A DNA stretch of 64,000 nt from assembly GCF_020523825.1 (NCBI RefSeq), contig NZ_JAJALK010000002.1:186001-250000 (forward strand), given 5' to 3'. Shown here piece after piece: positions 52,870-63,569 of the stretch; within the stretch, counting starts at the first letter, position 1; each line of letters begins with the position of its first letter. The notes under the pieces are model-generated. The model was not told the DNA's origin. It did not search any database and was given only the letters and a program-made list of their open reading frames with translations. Made by a program: the position numbers and the translations under genes. This DNA comes from Methylobacterium brachiatum. GTDB lineage: Bacteria; Pseudomonadota; Alphaproteobacteria; Rhizobiales; Beijerinckiaceae.

Positions 52870-52900
52870 AAAAAAAACGGCGCGGTGTCGCGCCGCGCCG
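52870..52900 (-). terminator. Rho-independent terminator of the iorAB-like operon
   Basis: On the minus strand CGGCGCGG (52900-52893) pairs with CCGCGCCG (52885-52878), followed by eight T residues (52877-52870). It lies about 80 bases beyond the molybdoprotein stop and before the glycosylase-like gene. Confidence 0.88.
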
Positions 52901-52978
52901 TCGTCAGTCGGGTCTCTTGCCTTGGGGGGAAGGCCCCTCTTTCCTACGCCGGGCCGGACAGGCGCGCCGTGCGATTCG

Positions 52979-55180
52979 TCACGCGCCCTTCACGCCGGAG
53001 AGGTCGAGGGGCAGGGCGCGCAGGCGCCGGCCGGTGGCGGAGAACACCGCGTTGGCGATGGCCGGCGCCAGCACGGGCACGCCCGGCTCGCCGATGCCGG
53101 TGGGGGCGGCCTGGCTCGGCACGATATGCACCTCGACCTGCGGCATCTCGCTCATCCGGGTCGGCTCGTAGGCGTCGAAATTGTGCTCCTGCACCTGCCC
53201 GTCCTTGAGGGTGATGCGGTTGCGCAGCACCGCCGACAGGGCGAAGCCGACCGCGCCCTCGACCTGGGCGCGGATCACGTCCGGGTTGACCGGGACGCCG
53301 ACATCCACCGCCGCCACGATCCGGTTCACCCGGATCCCGGCCTCCTGCGCAGAGACGTCGGCCACCATGGCGACGTAGGAGCCGAAGGATTCATGGACCG
53401 CGACCCCGAGGCCGCGGCCCTTCTCTTGCGGCTTACCCGTCCAGCCGGCCTTGTCGGCGGCGAGCTTCAGCACGCCGGAGAGGCGCGGCGCCTGCGCGAG
53501 CAGCGACAGCCGGTAGGCCACGGGATCGACGGCGGCGGCATGGGCCAGCTCGTCGATCATCACCTCCATCACATGCGCCGTGTGGGTGTGGCCGACCGAG
53601 CGCCACCACAGGACCGGCACGCCCTCGCGGCCGTTATGGACGCCGAAGCGGTAGGCCGGCAGCGCGTAGGGCGTGTCGGAGGCGCCCTCGACGGTGGTCG
53701 AGTCGATGCCGTTCTTGACGATCATCGCCTCGAAGGGCGAGCCGATCATGATCGACTTGCCGACCATGACGTGGTCCCAGCCGACCACCGCGCCCTTGGC
53801 GTCGATGCCGGCCCGGACCTTGTGCAGCACGGTCGGGCGGTAATAGCCGCCGGCCATGTCGTCCTCGCGGGTCCAGACCAGGTGCACGGGCGCCTTCTCG
53901 CCGGTGGCCTTGAGCACGGTGGCGGCCTCCGCGAGGTAGTCGGCGGTGGGGGTCGCCCGGCGGCCGAAGGAGCCGCCGGCCCAGTTGCTGTGGAGCCGGA
54001 CCCGGTCGGGGGTCACCCCGAGGATCGCCGCCATGGTCGCCTGCTCCACGGTCTGGAACTGGAAGCCGGCATAGACGTCGTAGCCGCCGTCGGCCGCCCG
54101 CTCGATCGTGGCGTTCAGGGGCTCCATCGCCGCGTGGGCGAGGTACGGGAAGGTGAACTCGGCCTCGATCACCTTGGCGGCGCCCTTAAGCGCGGCCTGC
54201 GGGTCGCCGCGCTCCGAGGCGGTGAGGCCGGGGCTCTTGGCCCGCTCCCGGTACTCGGCCAGGATCGCCTCGGACGAGCGGGTCTCGGCGGTGCTGTCGT
54301 CCCAGGTGACGGTCAGCGCCTCGCGGCCCTTCATGGCCGCCCAGGTGTCCCGGGCGATCACGGCCACGCCGGTGGGGACCTGAACCACGTCGAGCACGCC
54401 GGCGACCTTCCGGGCCGCGGCGGCGTCGAAACCCTTCACGGTGGCGCCGAAGCGCGGCGCGCGGGCGACGACGGCGGTGACCTGGTTCGGGCGGCGGATG
54501 TCCAGGGAATAGATCGCCGAGCCGTTGGTCTTGGCCACGGAATCGAGGCGCGGCACCTTCTGGCCGATGAGTTTCCACTCGCTCGGGTCCTTAAGCCGCG
54601 GCTCGGACGGCACCGGCAGGGAGGCGGCCGAGGCCGCGAGCTCACCGAACCGGGCCTGCCGGCCCGAGGCGGCGTGGCGCACCACGCCGTCCGCGACGGT
54701 GATCTGCGAGACCGGGACCTTCCAGCGGAAGGCCGCCTCGGCCATCAGCATCTCCCGGGCGGCGGCCCCGGCCTTGCGCAGCTGGAACCAGGAATTGGCC
54801 ACCGCGGTGGAGCCGCCGGTGCCCTGGATCGGGCCCATCAGGCTGTTGTTGTAGAGCGTCGCGTCCGCGGGGGCGAACTCGGTGCGGACCGTCTTCCAGT
54901 CGGCGCCGAGCTCGTCGGCCAGGATCGTGGCCAGCCCGGTCGTGTTGCCCTGGCCCATATCCAGGTGCTTAATCACCACCGTGACGGTGTCGTCCGGGGC
55001 GATCCGCACGAAGGCGTTGGGCTGGGCCTTGACGCCCGCGAGGTCCGGGCCGGCAGCGGCCCGGGCGGGTTTCGCGTCCAGCCGGAAGGCGACCACGATG
55101 GCGCCGGCGCCGGCCAGGAAGCCCCGGCGGCTGGTCCGGACGGGGGGCGGGACTCGGTTCGGTCGACGGGCGTTCAGCAT
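52979..55180 (-). CDS. Molybdopterin-binding subunit of a xanthine-oxidase-family hydroxylase (IorB-like)
   Basis: A 733-residue periplasmic enzyme. A Tat signal (SRRGFLAGAGAIVVAF, residues 17-32) precedes the molybdenum cofactor domain. The DMGQGNTTGLATILADEL and AGGSFGRRATPTADYLAEA motifs and the C-terminal GIGEPGVPVLAPAIANA mark the isoquinoline 1-oxidoreductase beta-like group, in which a single chain holds both MoCo lobes. It would hydroxylate an aromatic N-heterocycle or aldehyde; the substrate is not shown. Partner 2Fe-2S subunit is 43 bases upstream. Confidence 0.92.
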   Translation of the reverse strand: MLNARRPNRVPPPVRTSRRGFLAGAGAIVVAFRLDAKPARAAAGPDLAGVKAQPNAFVRIAPDDTVTVVIKHLDMGQGNTTGLATILADELGADWKTVRTEFAPADATLYNNSLMGPIQGTGGSTAVANSWFQLRKAGAAAREMLMAEAAFRWKVPVSQITVADGVVRHAASGRQARFGELAASAASLPVPSEPRLKDPSEWKLIGQKVPRLDSVAKTNGSAIYSLDIRRPNQVTAVVARAPRFGATVKGFDAAAARKVAGVLDVVQVPTGVAVIARDTWAAMKGREALTVTWDDSTAETRSSEAILAEYRERAKSPGLTASERGDPQAALKGAAKVIEAEFTFPYLAHAAMEPLNATIERAADGGYDVYAGFQFQTVEQATMAAILGVTPDRVRLHSNWAGGSFGRRATPTADYLAEAATVLKATGEKAPVHLVWTREDDMAGGYYRPTVLHKVRAGIDAKGAVVGWDHVMVGKSIMIGSPFEAMIVKNGIDSTTVEGASDTPYALPAYRFGVHNGREGVPVLWWRSVGHTHTAHVMEVMIDELAHAAAVDPVAYRLSLLAQAPRLSGVLKLAADKAGWTGKPQEKGRGLGVAVHESFGSYVAMVADVSAQEAGIRVNRIVAAVDVGVPVNPDVIRAQVEGAVGFALSAVLRNRITLKDGQVQEHNFDAYEPTRMSEMPQVEVHIVPSQAAPTGIGEPGVPVLAPAIANAVFSATGRRLRALPLDLSGVKGA

Positions 55181-55223
55181 GGCGGCGATGCTCCGGTCAG
55201 GACCGCGGGGAGGGGCAGGGACT

Positions 55224-55679
55224 TCACGCGAGGTCGCGCGCGGCCTCGTGGATCGCGGCGCGGATGCGCTGGTAGGTGCCGCAGCGGCAGATGTTGCCGT
55301 CCATGGCGCCGTCGATGTCGCCGTCGCTGGGCTTGGCGTTGCCGGACAGGAGCCCGATCGCCGACATGATCTGCCCGGACTGGCAGTAGCCGCACTGCAC
55401 GACGTCGAGCTTGCGCCAGGCGGCCTGGACGGCCTCGGCCACGCGGCCCGAGACGCCCTCGATGGTGGTCACCTGGGCGGTGCCGACATCGCCGAGCTTC
55501 GTCTGGCAGGACCGCACCGGCTGCCCGTCGAGATGGACCGTGCAGGCGCCGCATTGCGCGATGCCGCAGCCATACTTGGTGCCGGTGGCGTCGAGGCGGT
55601 CGCGCAGGACCCAGAGCAGCGGCATGTCCGGGTCGGCGTCGACCTCGTGGGTGACGCCGTTGACGGTGAGCTTCGGCAT
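55224..55679 (-). CDS. 2Fe-2S subunit of a xanthine-oxidase-family hydroxylase (IorA-like)
   Basis: A 151-residue iron-sulfur protein. One cluster is bound by Cys38, Cys43, Cys46 and Cys58 ([15 protein letters not shown]...RSC). The second is bound by Cys96, Cys99, Cys131 and Cys133 ([17 protein letters not shown]). The start [14 protein letters not shown] at 55679 gives the family length. It lacks a signal peptide and probably crosses the membrane as a passenger with its Tat-bearing partner. Electrons pass from MoCo to an external acceptor, commonly a cytochrome. Confidence 0.95.
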   Translation of the reverse strand: MPKLTVNGVTHEVDADPDMPLLWVLRDRLDATGTKYGCGIAQCGACTVHLDGQPVRSCQTKLGDVGTAQVTTIEGVSGRVAEAVQAAWRKLDVVQCGYCQSGQIMSAIGLLSGNAKPSDGDIDGAMDGNICRCGTYQRIRAAIHEAARDLA

Positions 55680-55953
55680 GGTCGGCGGCCCTCGGTCGAC
55701 ACGCGGAATCCGGCGCGCACCGGATCGCGGCACTCGGCCCGCCACGCGTGTGGTTTACCGTAATCCGCCCCGGCCCGGCAACGATGTGTGGCAGCGCACG
55801 GACACCCGGAGCGCCTCGCGCCGGGATGAGCCCGATCCCTAAGATCCGACCGATCTCGGCAGCCGCTTCTTAAGACATCCGCCCCATCCTGGCGCGATCA
55901 CCACCCCGCCCAGCTGCCTCGCCGCCGCGTTCGAGCCGAGTTTCAAGAGACCC

Positions 55954-57489
<1,536 letters not shown>

Positions 57490-57490
57490 G

Positions 57491-57549
57491 ACACCAGGGC
57501 TCCGCCCTGGACCCGCAAAAGGTCTCGGACCTTTTGAAACCGGGACCTT
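57491..57549. repeat. Dispersed modular hairpin repeat, copy E (right half)
   Basis: Contains only the right modules: CACCAGGGCTCCGCCCTGG, then ACCCGC, then AAAAGGTC-TCG-GACCTTTT and GAAACCGGGACCTT. The last stem differs from copy A by paired changes (C-G to A-T), which keeps the pairing. It starts right after the histidine kinase stop and runs into the stop codon of the converging EVE gene. Confidence 0.78.
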
Positions 57550-57967
57550 ACGGGGCCTCGGCCAGGGCGCGGATGCGGTTCCACTCGGCCTCGGTCACAG
57601 GCTGCACCGACAGGCGCGAATTGTTCACCAGCACCATGTCGGCGAGCGCCGGATCGGCCTTGATCGCGTCCAGCGTCACCGGCCGGGGCAGGGCCTCGAC
57701 GGCCTTCACGTCGACCATGCCGAAGCGGCCGGTCTCGTCGGTGTGGTCGGGGTAATAGGGCCGGATCACCTCGACGATGCCGACCACCGCCTTGCCCTCG
57801 TTCGAGTGGTAGAAGAAGCCCCGGTCGCCGACCTGCATGGCCATCAGGTGCTTCTTGGCCAGGTGGTTGCGCACGCCGTTCCAGTGCGTCCCGGCCGCGC
57901 CGGCCTCGACCTGCTGGTCCCACGACCAGGTCGCGGGCTCGGATTTGAACAGCCAGTACGCCATCAC
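57548..57967 (-). CDS. EVE-domain protein
   Basis: A 139-residue single-domain protein. MAYWLFKSEPATWSWDQQV, then WNGVRNHLAKKHLMAMQVGDRGFFYHS, GIVEVIRPYYPDHTD and VDVKAVEALPRPVTLD are the EVE (PUA-like) pattern that in relatives binds modified bases such as 5-methylcytosine. The start may be the second Met (57964). In many alphaproteobacteria this gene closes the tsaD-gpsA-YciI-EVE run; here it lies alone, several kb from gpsA. Confidence 0.93.
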   Translation of the reverse strand: MMAYWLFKSEPATWSWDQQVEAGAAGTHWNGVRNHLAKKHLMAMQVGDRGFFYHSNEGKAVVGIVEVIRPYYPDHTDETGRFGMVDVKAVEALPRPVTLDAIKADPALADMVLVNNSRLSVQPVTEAEWNRIRALAEAP

Positions 57968-58054
57968 GCCGTCTCTCGAGGGCCGCCCCGTCGCGGCGGC
58001 ACGGCCCCCATAGCGCAGCTCTCCCCGGGGCGCACAGGCCCCTCCGGCGGCGGT

Positions 58055-59605
58055 TCACCGCCCGTTGCGGCCGAGCACGAGCCGGCTCGCCCCCGCGAAG
58101 GCCCAGGCGCAGAGCCCGCCATAGAGCATCACCCGGTCGAAGCCCCGGACCAGCGCCTGCCGGGCGCCCGATTCGGTGAGATCTGCGACCCCGGCCACCG
58201 CGAGGTTGCCGGCGGCGACCGCCTCCGCGAGGGCGTCGAGCGCCGTCCCCTGCAGAAGCGGTTCGAGGCCGGATCGGACGCCCTGGAGCAGGAGGAAGCC
58301 CATCAGGGCGATGTTGACGGCGAGCGAAATCATCCGCGCGCTCATATCCATGCCCGAGGCCATCCCGGCGCGCTCCGGGGGCAGGGCGCCCGTGGCGGTG
58401 TTGGTGACCGGCGTGTTGGTGAGGCCGAGCCCGATGCCGGCCAGGAGGCAGCCGGGCAGCAGCGTCGGCCAGCCCGCCTGCGTGCCAATGACGGCCAGCC
58501 GCATCAGCAGGAAGCCGGCGCCGATGGTGAACAGGCCGAGCGGGATAACCAGGCCCGGGCCGTCGCGCAGGAGAAGCCGCTCTGCCAGGGGCGGCACCAC
58601 CAGGGTCGGCAGCGTATAGGCCAGGAGCGCGAGGCCGGCGCCCAGGCTGTCGTAGCCCAGCACCGCCTGGAAGTAGATCGGCAGGTAGATGACGAACGGC
58701 CAGAAGCTGAAATTCATCGCGCTCGATCCGAGCAGGGCGCCCGCGAAGCGGCGGTTCCGGAAAGCCGCGAAGTCGAACATCGGCCGGGCCGCCCGGGTCT
58801 CGACGACGACGAACGCCACGAGGCTCACGGCGCCGGCGAGCGCCAGCAGGCTCGCCGGATCGTCCCAGCGGAGCGGCTGCCCGCGGGTGATCAGGTAGAC
58901 CAGGCTGAACACCGCGAGCGACAGCGTCGCGATGCCGGCACCGTCGACGCGCCTGGCCTGGGGATCGGAGGATTCGACGATGCCGGCCCGCGCCAGGCCG
59001 ATTGTCACCAGCGCCAGCAGGACGTGGATCAGGAACACCCATTCCCAGCTCACGGCCGCAACGGTGACGCCGCCGATCAGCGGGCCGAAGCCGAGGCCGA
59101 AGCCGAACACGATCCCCCACCAGCCGAAGGCCGTCCCGCGCTCGGGCCCGTCCCGGAACTGGTGCGACAGGACCGCGGTCTGGCAGGCCAGCATCGCGGC
59201 GGCGCTCGCCCCCTGGAGGAACCGGGCCGCGATCAGCACCGGGGCGCTCGGCGCCAGGCCGCAGGCCAGGGAGGCCGCCCCGAACGCCGCCACGCCGATC
59301 AGGAAGACGCGCCGGCGCCCGAACCGGTCGGCCAGGGTCCCCATGGCCATCAGGCAGGTGGTCATGGCCACCGTGTAGGCGTTCATGATCCACTGGAGCT
59401 GCCGGAAATCCGCCCCCAGGACCCGCTCCAGGGTCGGCAGGATCGACGGGATGCTGGAGATCTCCAGCCCCAGCATCAGGGCGGACAGGCATAGGGCCGC
59501 CAGCGCCAGGCTGTTTTCGGTCTTGCGATCGACCCGAACGGGATCCGGCCCGGCCCCGCACAGGGAATCGCGAACGTCTTGAAGGTCACTGAGCTTGCTC
59601 GTCAT
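58055..59605 (-). CDS. MFS drug exporter, DHA2 family (EmrB/QacA-like)
   Basis: A 516-residue inner-membrane antiporter with about 14 hydrophobic segments. The first loop and helices carry FRQLQWIMNAYTVAMTTCLM and MGTLADRFGRRRVFLIG (motif A). TAFGWWGIVFGFGLGFGPLIGG is motif C of antiporters. The start MTSKLSDLQDV at 59605 is preferred. A LysR gene is divergent from it, so it is probably an inducible efflux pump. Substrate unknown. Confidence 0.92.
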   Translation of the reverse strand: MTSKLSDLQDVRDSLCGAGPDPVRVDRKTENSLALAALCLSALMLGLEISSIPSILPTLERVLGADFRQLQWIMNAYTVAMTTCLMAMGTLADRFGRRRVFLIGVAAFGAASLACGLAPSAPVLIAARFLQGASAAAMLACQTAVLSHQFRDGPERGTAFGWWGIVFGFGLGFGPLIGGVTVAAVSWEWVFLIHVLLALVTIGLARAGIVESSDPQARRVDGAGIATLSLAVFSLVYLITRGQPLRWDDPASLLALAGAVSLVAFVVVETRAARPMFDFAAFRNRRFAGALLGSSAMNFSFWPFVIYLPIYFQAVLGYDSLGAGLALLAYTLPTLVVPPLAERLLLRDGPGLVIPLGLFTIGAGFLLMRLAVIGTQAGWPTLLPGCLLAGIGLGLTNTPVTNTATGALPPERAGMASGMDMSARMISLAVNIALMGFLLLQGVRSGLEPLLQGTALDALAEAVAAGNLAVAGVADLTESGARQALVRGFDRVMLYGGLCAWAFAGASRLVLGRNGR

Positions 59606-59651
59606 GATCCGCACCGTCGCCGGAGATACGAGGACGCGGCGGAGCCTGGCG

Positions 59652-59700
59652 CGCGGTTGATCACAACACAATCGAATGCCAATCTATTTCAGTGATGACG
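59652..59700. promoter_or_regulatory. AT-rich control region between the MFS and LysR genes
   Basis: The short AT-rich block around 59656-59698 stands out from the GC-rich flank and lies just before the LysR start. ATCAC (59660-59664) and GTGAT (59692-59696) are an interrupted dyad. A LysR-type box is expected here, but no confident T-N11-A pair or promoter can be assigned. Confidence 0.3.
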
Positions 59701-59707
59701 AAACTGG

Positions 59708-60565
59708 ATGGTTCCGGTGCTCACCCTCGACGTCGACGCGGTCCGGACCTTCGTGACGGTGGCGGACCACAGGAGCTTCACCCGGGCCGCCGAGGCGCTC
59801 GGGGTGACGCAGGGCGCGGTCAGCGTGAAGCTGCGGCGGCTGGAGGACCGGCTCGGCCACCGGCTGATCGAGCGCACGCCCCGTCAGGTCCGGCTCTCGG
59901 CACAGGGCGAGATCTTCATCGGCGCGGCGCGGGAGTTTTTGGCCGCGCATGAGCGGGCTTTGGCGGGCCTCGCGGAGCCGCGCCGCCGGTTCCGGCTCGG
60001 GATCGCCGCCCACGTCATGGGCCCGGAGGTGCCAAGCCTGCTCGCCCGGCTGAAATCCCTCGACCCGGCGCTGGCGATCGAGGTGCTGCTCGACAATGCC
60101 CGCCCCCTGCTCGACGGCTTCGAGGCCGGCACGATCGACGCGGCGATCATCCGCAGCGACGACGACCGGCGCGACGGCGAGATCCTGGGGCCGGAGCATT
60201 TCGGCTGGTTCGCGGCGCCGCATTTCGAGCACCGGCCCGGCGATGCGTTGCGCCTGGCCGCGACCTCGCCCTGCTGCTCCATCCGGGACGTCGCCACCCA
60301 GCTCCTGGACCGGGCCGGCATCCCCTGGACGGAGGTGTTCCTCGGGGGCACCGCGGCGATCAGCGCCGCCCTGTCAGCTGGGCTGGCGGTCTCGGCCTTC
60401 CCGCGCCGGCTCGCCCCGGCCGACGCGATCGATGTCGGCGACGCGCTGGGCCTGCCGCCGATCCCCTCCCTCGCCCTCGTGCTGCACTCGTCCCTGACCG
60501 ACCCGCGCAGCAAGGACGCGCTCCGGGCGATCACGGCGGCGTTCCGGGAGCACCGGAAGGGATAG
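59708..60565 (+). CDS. LysR-family transcriptional regulator
   Basis: A 285-residue regulator. LDVDAVRTFVTVADHRSFTRAAEALGVTQGAVSVKLRRLEDRLG at residues 6-50 is the winged HTH. The rest is a periplasmic-binding-like effector domain. It is divergent from an EmrB-like MFS pump; co-regulation of efflux is the likely role. The start ATG at 59708 gives the usual LysR length. Confidence 0.93.
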   Translation: MVPVLTLDVDAVRTFVTVADHRSFTRAAEALGVTQGAVSVKLRRLEDRLGHRLIERTPRQVRLSAQGEIFIGAAREFLAAHERALAGLAEPRRRFRLGIAAHVMGPEVPSLLARLKSLDPALAIEVLLDNARPLLDGFEAGTIDAAIIRSDDDRRDGEILGPEHFGWFAAPHFEHRPGDALRLAATSPCCSIRDVATQLLDRAGIPWTEVFLGGTAAISAALSAGLAVSAFPRRLAPADAIDVGDALGLPPIPSLALVLHSSLTDPRSKDALRAITAAFREHRKG

Positions 60566-60676
60566 CGGCCGGAGCCTTCCCGCTTGAGGTGCGCGATCCA
60601 CCGGACCCTGAGAACCCAGAGCCTTAACCCAATCAGCTTGGCCGTAATGAAGTCTGCGGAGGGTGGATTTGCGACT

Positions 60677-60711
60677 GTCTGCTTATGAGTAGCGCAAACT
60701 CATAAGCAGAC
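60677..60711. repeat. Perfect 14-base inverted repeat
   Basis: GTCTGCTTATGAGT (60677-60690) and ACTCATAAGCAGAC (60698-60711) are perfect reverse complements around AGCGCAA. No T run follows on either side. It lies in lower-GC DNA downstream of both converging genes (LysR and the methionine aminopeptidase), so it may be a terminator-like stem or an inserted element's end. Confidence 0.75.
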
Positions 60712-60789
60712 GCTGCTCAGGAACTCGCAGTCCGTCAAGCCATACCTGTACGTGTATGCCGGATCGGCAGGCTTGAGCTGCCCCCGATC

Positions 60790-61542
60790 CTATGGCGACG
60801 GTACCGTCAAAACCAATGGACCATTGCGGGTCGCGATAACCGTGTGCTCGTATTGCACGGTTGGTGCTCTAGGCTGGCTATAGAGAGTCCATCCATCGTC
60901 ACCATCCTCGGCGAAGTTCGCGCCGAGAGACAAGAATGGCTCGACGGTGAAGACGAGCCCGTCCGTCATGACCCGGCGCTCGGAGGCGTCGGGCCAAGTT
61001 GCGATCTCAGTTGGCTCCTCATGCAGCGACAAACCGACCCCGTGGCTGGCAAGGTTGCGCACGAGCGTGTAGCCGTTCTGCCGAGCGAAGGTGCCGACCG
61101 CTCGACCGATGCCAGCGAACGGCTTGCCGGTGCTGACCTGACGCAACCCAGTCCACATCGCGCGTCGCCCGTCCCGGCAGAGCCGTTCAACCGCACGCGC
61201 CACCGGCGGCACAGCGAACGACGCGCCCGTATCCGCGAAGTAGCCGTCCTTCTCAGCAGAGACGTCGATGTTGACGAGGTCGCTTGCCCGGACACGACGA
61301 TCGCCGGGTATTCCATGCGCGATCTTCTCGTTGACGCTGATGCAGGTCGCGCCCGGGAAGCCGTAGACCAGTTCGGGAGCCGGACGGGCACCGGCCGCAC
61401 TCAGGTAATCCCTGCCGATTTGATCCAGCTCTCGTTCGGTGATGCCAGGCTCGATGGCTCGGCCCATCACCTCAAGCGTTTCGGCGACAATGCGTCCGAT
61501 CTTCTTGAGCCCCACGAGGTCATCGTCACTCGATACGGTCAT
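60790..61542 (-). CDS. map: Type I methionine aminopeptidase (likely second copy)
   Basis: A 250-residue metallopeptidase that removes N-terminal Met. All five metal ligands are present: Asp93 (NIDVS), Asp104 (FADTG), His167 (SHGVGLSLHEEP), Glu201 (FTVEPFL) and Glu232 (QYEHTVI). The usual GHGIG reads SHGVG. The gene and its flanks (60566-61752) are lower in GC and richer in varied codons than neighbours, suggesting transfer. A housekeeping map is expected elsewhere in the genome. Its downstream neighbour is a 14-base inverted repeat. Confidence 0.92.
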   Translation of the reverse strand: MTVSSDDDLVGLKKIGRIVAETLEVMGRAIEPGITERELDQIGRDYLSAAGARPAPELVYGFPGATCISVNEKIAHGIPGDRRVRASDLVNIDVSAEKDGYFADTGASFAVPPVARAVERLCRDGRRAMWTGLRQVSTGKPFAGIGRAVGTFARQNGYTLVRNLASHGVGLSLHEEPTEIATWPDASERRVMTDGLVFTVEPFLSLGANFAEDGDDGWTLYSQPRAPTVQYEHTVIATRNGPLVLTVPSP

Positions 61543-61752
61543 GCGGTATCTCTGTACAGCCCAGAAGAGGCTGTAGCGGAACGAACCTCGAAAGTCTGCG
61601 ATCTGACACGATGCTGCTGCGCGACCGCCGCGCAGAGCCTACAGAAAGCGCTCATCCTAGATGACCGCTTCGGGGAACCGCTGGCGTCCGTCCACATGGC
61701 TGTTGTGGGTCGAAAGCAGCAACCTCATGGTCAAGCTGCGTAAACTCAGACC

Positions 61753-62745
61753 CTAATCCGTCTCGCCGCGGAGCGGCCGGGCCAGCAGGCCGGCGATCAC
61801 GTCCTCGACGCCGGCCTGGCCGGCCACGATCGCGGCCACGGCCTGGGCCACCGGCATCTCGATGCCCCGGGCTGCCGCCAAGCCGGCGAGGGCTGCGGCC
61901 GTGAAGGCGCCTTCGGCGAGCTTGCCGCCGGCGGCCGCCTCCGGGGTCGCCCCGGCGCCGAGGCGCTGGCCGAAGGCGAAGTTGCGCGATTGCGGCGAGG
62001 AGGCGGTGAGCACGAGATCGCCGAGGCCCGACAGGCCCATCAGGGTCTCGGGCCGGCCCCCGAAGGCGCGGGCGAAGCGCATCAGCTCGGCGAAGGCGCG
62101 GGCGATCAGCGCCGCCCGGGCGCTCTCGCCCAGCCCCCGGCCGGCCACGATCCCGCAGGCGATGGCCAGCACGTTCTTGCCGGCGCCGCCGATCTCGACG
62201 CCGCGCACGTCATCGGTGTGGTAGAGCCGGAAGCTCGGGCCCGAGAGCAGCGTGCTCAAGGCGGCGGCGAGCCCGGGATCGGCCGCCGCCAGGGTCACGG
62301 CGGTGGGCAGGCCGCGGGCGACGTCGGCCGCGAAGCTCGGGCCGGACAGGACCGCCACCGGCGTTCCCGGGGGCAGGACCTGCGCGGCCACCGCGCTCAG
62401 GAAGCTGTCGGTGCCGCGCTCGATCCCCTTGGCGCAGAGGATCACCGGCCCGGCCGAGGCCAGGGGATCGCGCAAGGCCTCCAGCACGCCGCGCACGGTC
62501 TGGGCCGGCACGACCAGCAGGGTCGCCCGGGCGCCGGCGAGCTGTTCGGGGAGCGCCGTCGCGGCGATCCGGGCATGAAGCGGCACCCCCGGCAGGTAGC
62601 GCGGGTTCTCCCGCTCGGCCTCGAGCCGGGCGGCGGCCTCCGGGTCGCGCAGCCAGAGGGAGACCGGGTGCCCGGCGGCCGCGGCGGCGTTGGCCAGCGC
62701 CGTCCCCCAGGCGCCGCCGCCGACGACGTTGATCGGTGCGCTCAT
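61753..62745 (-). CDS. gpsA: Glycerol-3-phosphate dehydrogenase [NAD(P)+]
   Basis: A 330-residue cytoplasmic enzyme that makes sn-glycerol 3-phosphate for phospholipids. The NAD loop GGGAWGTALA is at residues 9-18. The catalytic Lys lies in GAGKNVLAIACGI, and GLSGLGDLVLTA and SQSRN-like SPQSRNFAFGQ are canonical. Its ATG overlaps the stop of the GNAT gene (ATGA). Last gene of the tsaD-GNAT-gpsA operon. Confidence 0.96.
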   Translation of the reverse strand: MSAPINVVGGGAWGTALANAAAAAGHPVSLWLRDPEAAARLEAERENPRYLPGVPLHARIAATALPEQLAGARATLLVVPAQTVRGVLEALRDPLASAGPVILCAKGIERGTDSFLSAVAAQVLPPGTPVAVLSGPSFAADVARGLPTAVTLAAADPGLAAALSTLLSGPSFRLYHTDDVRGVEIGGAGKNVLAIACGIVAGRGLGESARAALIARAFAELMRFARAFGGRPETLMGLSGLGDLVLTASSPQSRNFAFGQRLGAGATPEAAAGGKLAEGAFTAAALAGLAAARGIEMPVAQAVAAIVAGQAGVEDVIAGLLARPLRGETD

Positions 62746-63569
62746 GCCGAAACCCCCGCTTGGTCGAGCCGATAGAGCACGTGGCTGCGCAGCGGCCCCT
62801 CGGGCACCCCCGGATGCGCGAACGTTTCCGCCCGCACCATGCCGAGGCGCTCCATCACCGCCTGCGAGCGGCGATTGCCGGACGCGGCATAGGCCACGAC
62901 CGTCCGGATGCCGCAGCGCCCGGCGAGGTCGGCCAGCGTCAGCCGCGCGGCCCGGGTGGCCAGCCCGTGGCCCCAGGCATCCCGGGCGAGGCGCCAGCCC
63001 AGCTCGATCGTCGCGCCGATCCGCTCGCCCCCCGGGAACGGCATGGACCGCATGATCCGGAAGGCGCCGACGAAGCCGACGAACCGCCCGTCCCATTCCA
63101 GAGCCCAGGGGCCGAATCCGTCCGCGACGAAGCGCCGGTCATAGCTGCCCGCCTCGGCGGCGCTCTGCGGCTCCGTCCGCAGCCGCGCGAAGAATTCCAT
63201 CACCACCGGGTCGGCGTTGAGCGCCGCGAAGGGGGCCGTGTCCGCCGGGCGCCAGCGGCGCAGGAGCAGGTCGCCGTCGTCGAAATGGTCCGGCACCGGG
63301 GCGGTGGCGATCTTGCCGCGCCAAATCTTGCCGCGCCAAGCCAGGGAGCGGCGGTTGAGCAGGGCGAGGTCGGCGCGGCCGTCGGCCGGCATGTTGGCAT
63401 GGGCGGGCGCGGCCACGCTGTCGCGCCAGGGGCCGCCGCAGGCATTGTCGAGGAGGATGCGGGCGAAGCAATGGTCGAGATGGACCGGCCAGCCGGGCCG
63501 GGCGGCCTCGGGCAGGCGGCGCGCGACGAGATCCCGCCAATGCGCGCGCCGATCCGCGGCCGCGCTCAT
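62742..63569 (-). CDS. GNAT acetyltransferase with an N-terminal conserved domain
   Basis: A 275-residue two-part protein. Residues about 1-90 carry a small conserved domain ([34 protein letters not shown]). A GNAT acetyltransferase of the RimJ/RimL type follows, with [14 protein letters not shown] at about 98-111 and [20 protein letters not shown] as the acetyl-CoA loop region. A local tandem repeat ([10 protein letters not shown]) joins the two. The start overlaps the tsaD stop and the stop overlaps gpsA, so it is in the operon. The fusion may be specific to this lineage. Confidence 0.85.
   Translation of the reverse strand: MSAAADRRAHWRDLVARRLPEAARPGWPVHLDHCFARILLDNACGGPWRDSVAAPAHANMPADGRADLALLNRRSLAWRGKIWRGKIATAPVPDHFDDGDLLLRRWRPADTAPFAALNADPVVMEFFARLRTEPQSAAEAGSYDRRFVADGFGPWALEWDGRFVGFVGAFRIMRSMPFPGGERIGATIELGWRLARDAWGHGLATRAARLTLADLAGRCGIRTVVAYAASGNRRSQAVMERLGMVRAETFAHPGVPEGPLRSHVLYRLDQAGVSA

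Noticed and set aside
52295-55369. 1,024-codon plus-strand open frame
   Set aside because: Antisense to the molybdoprotein gene, whose Tat signal and cofactor motifs are clear.
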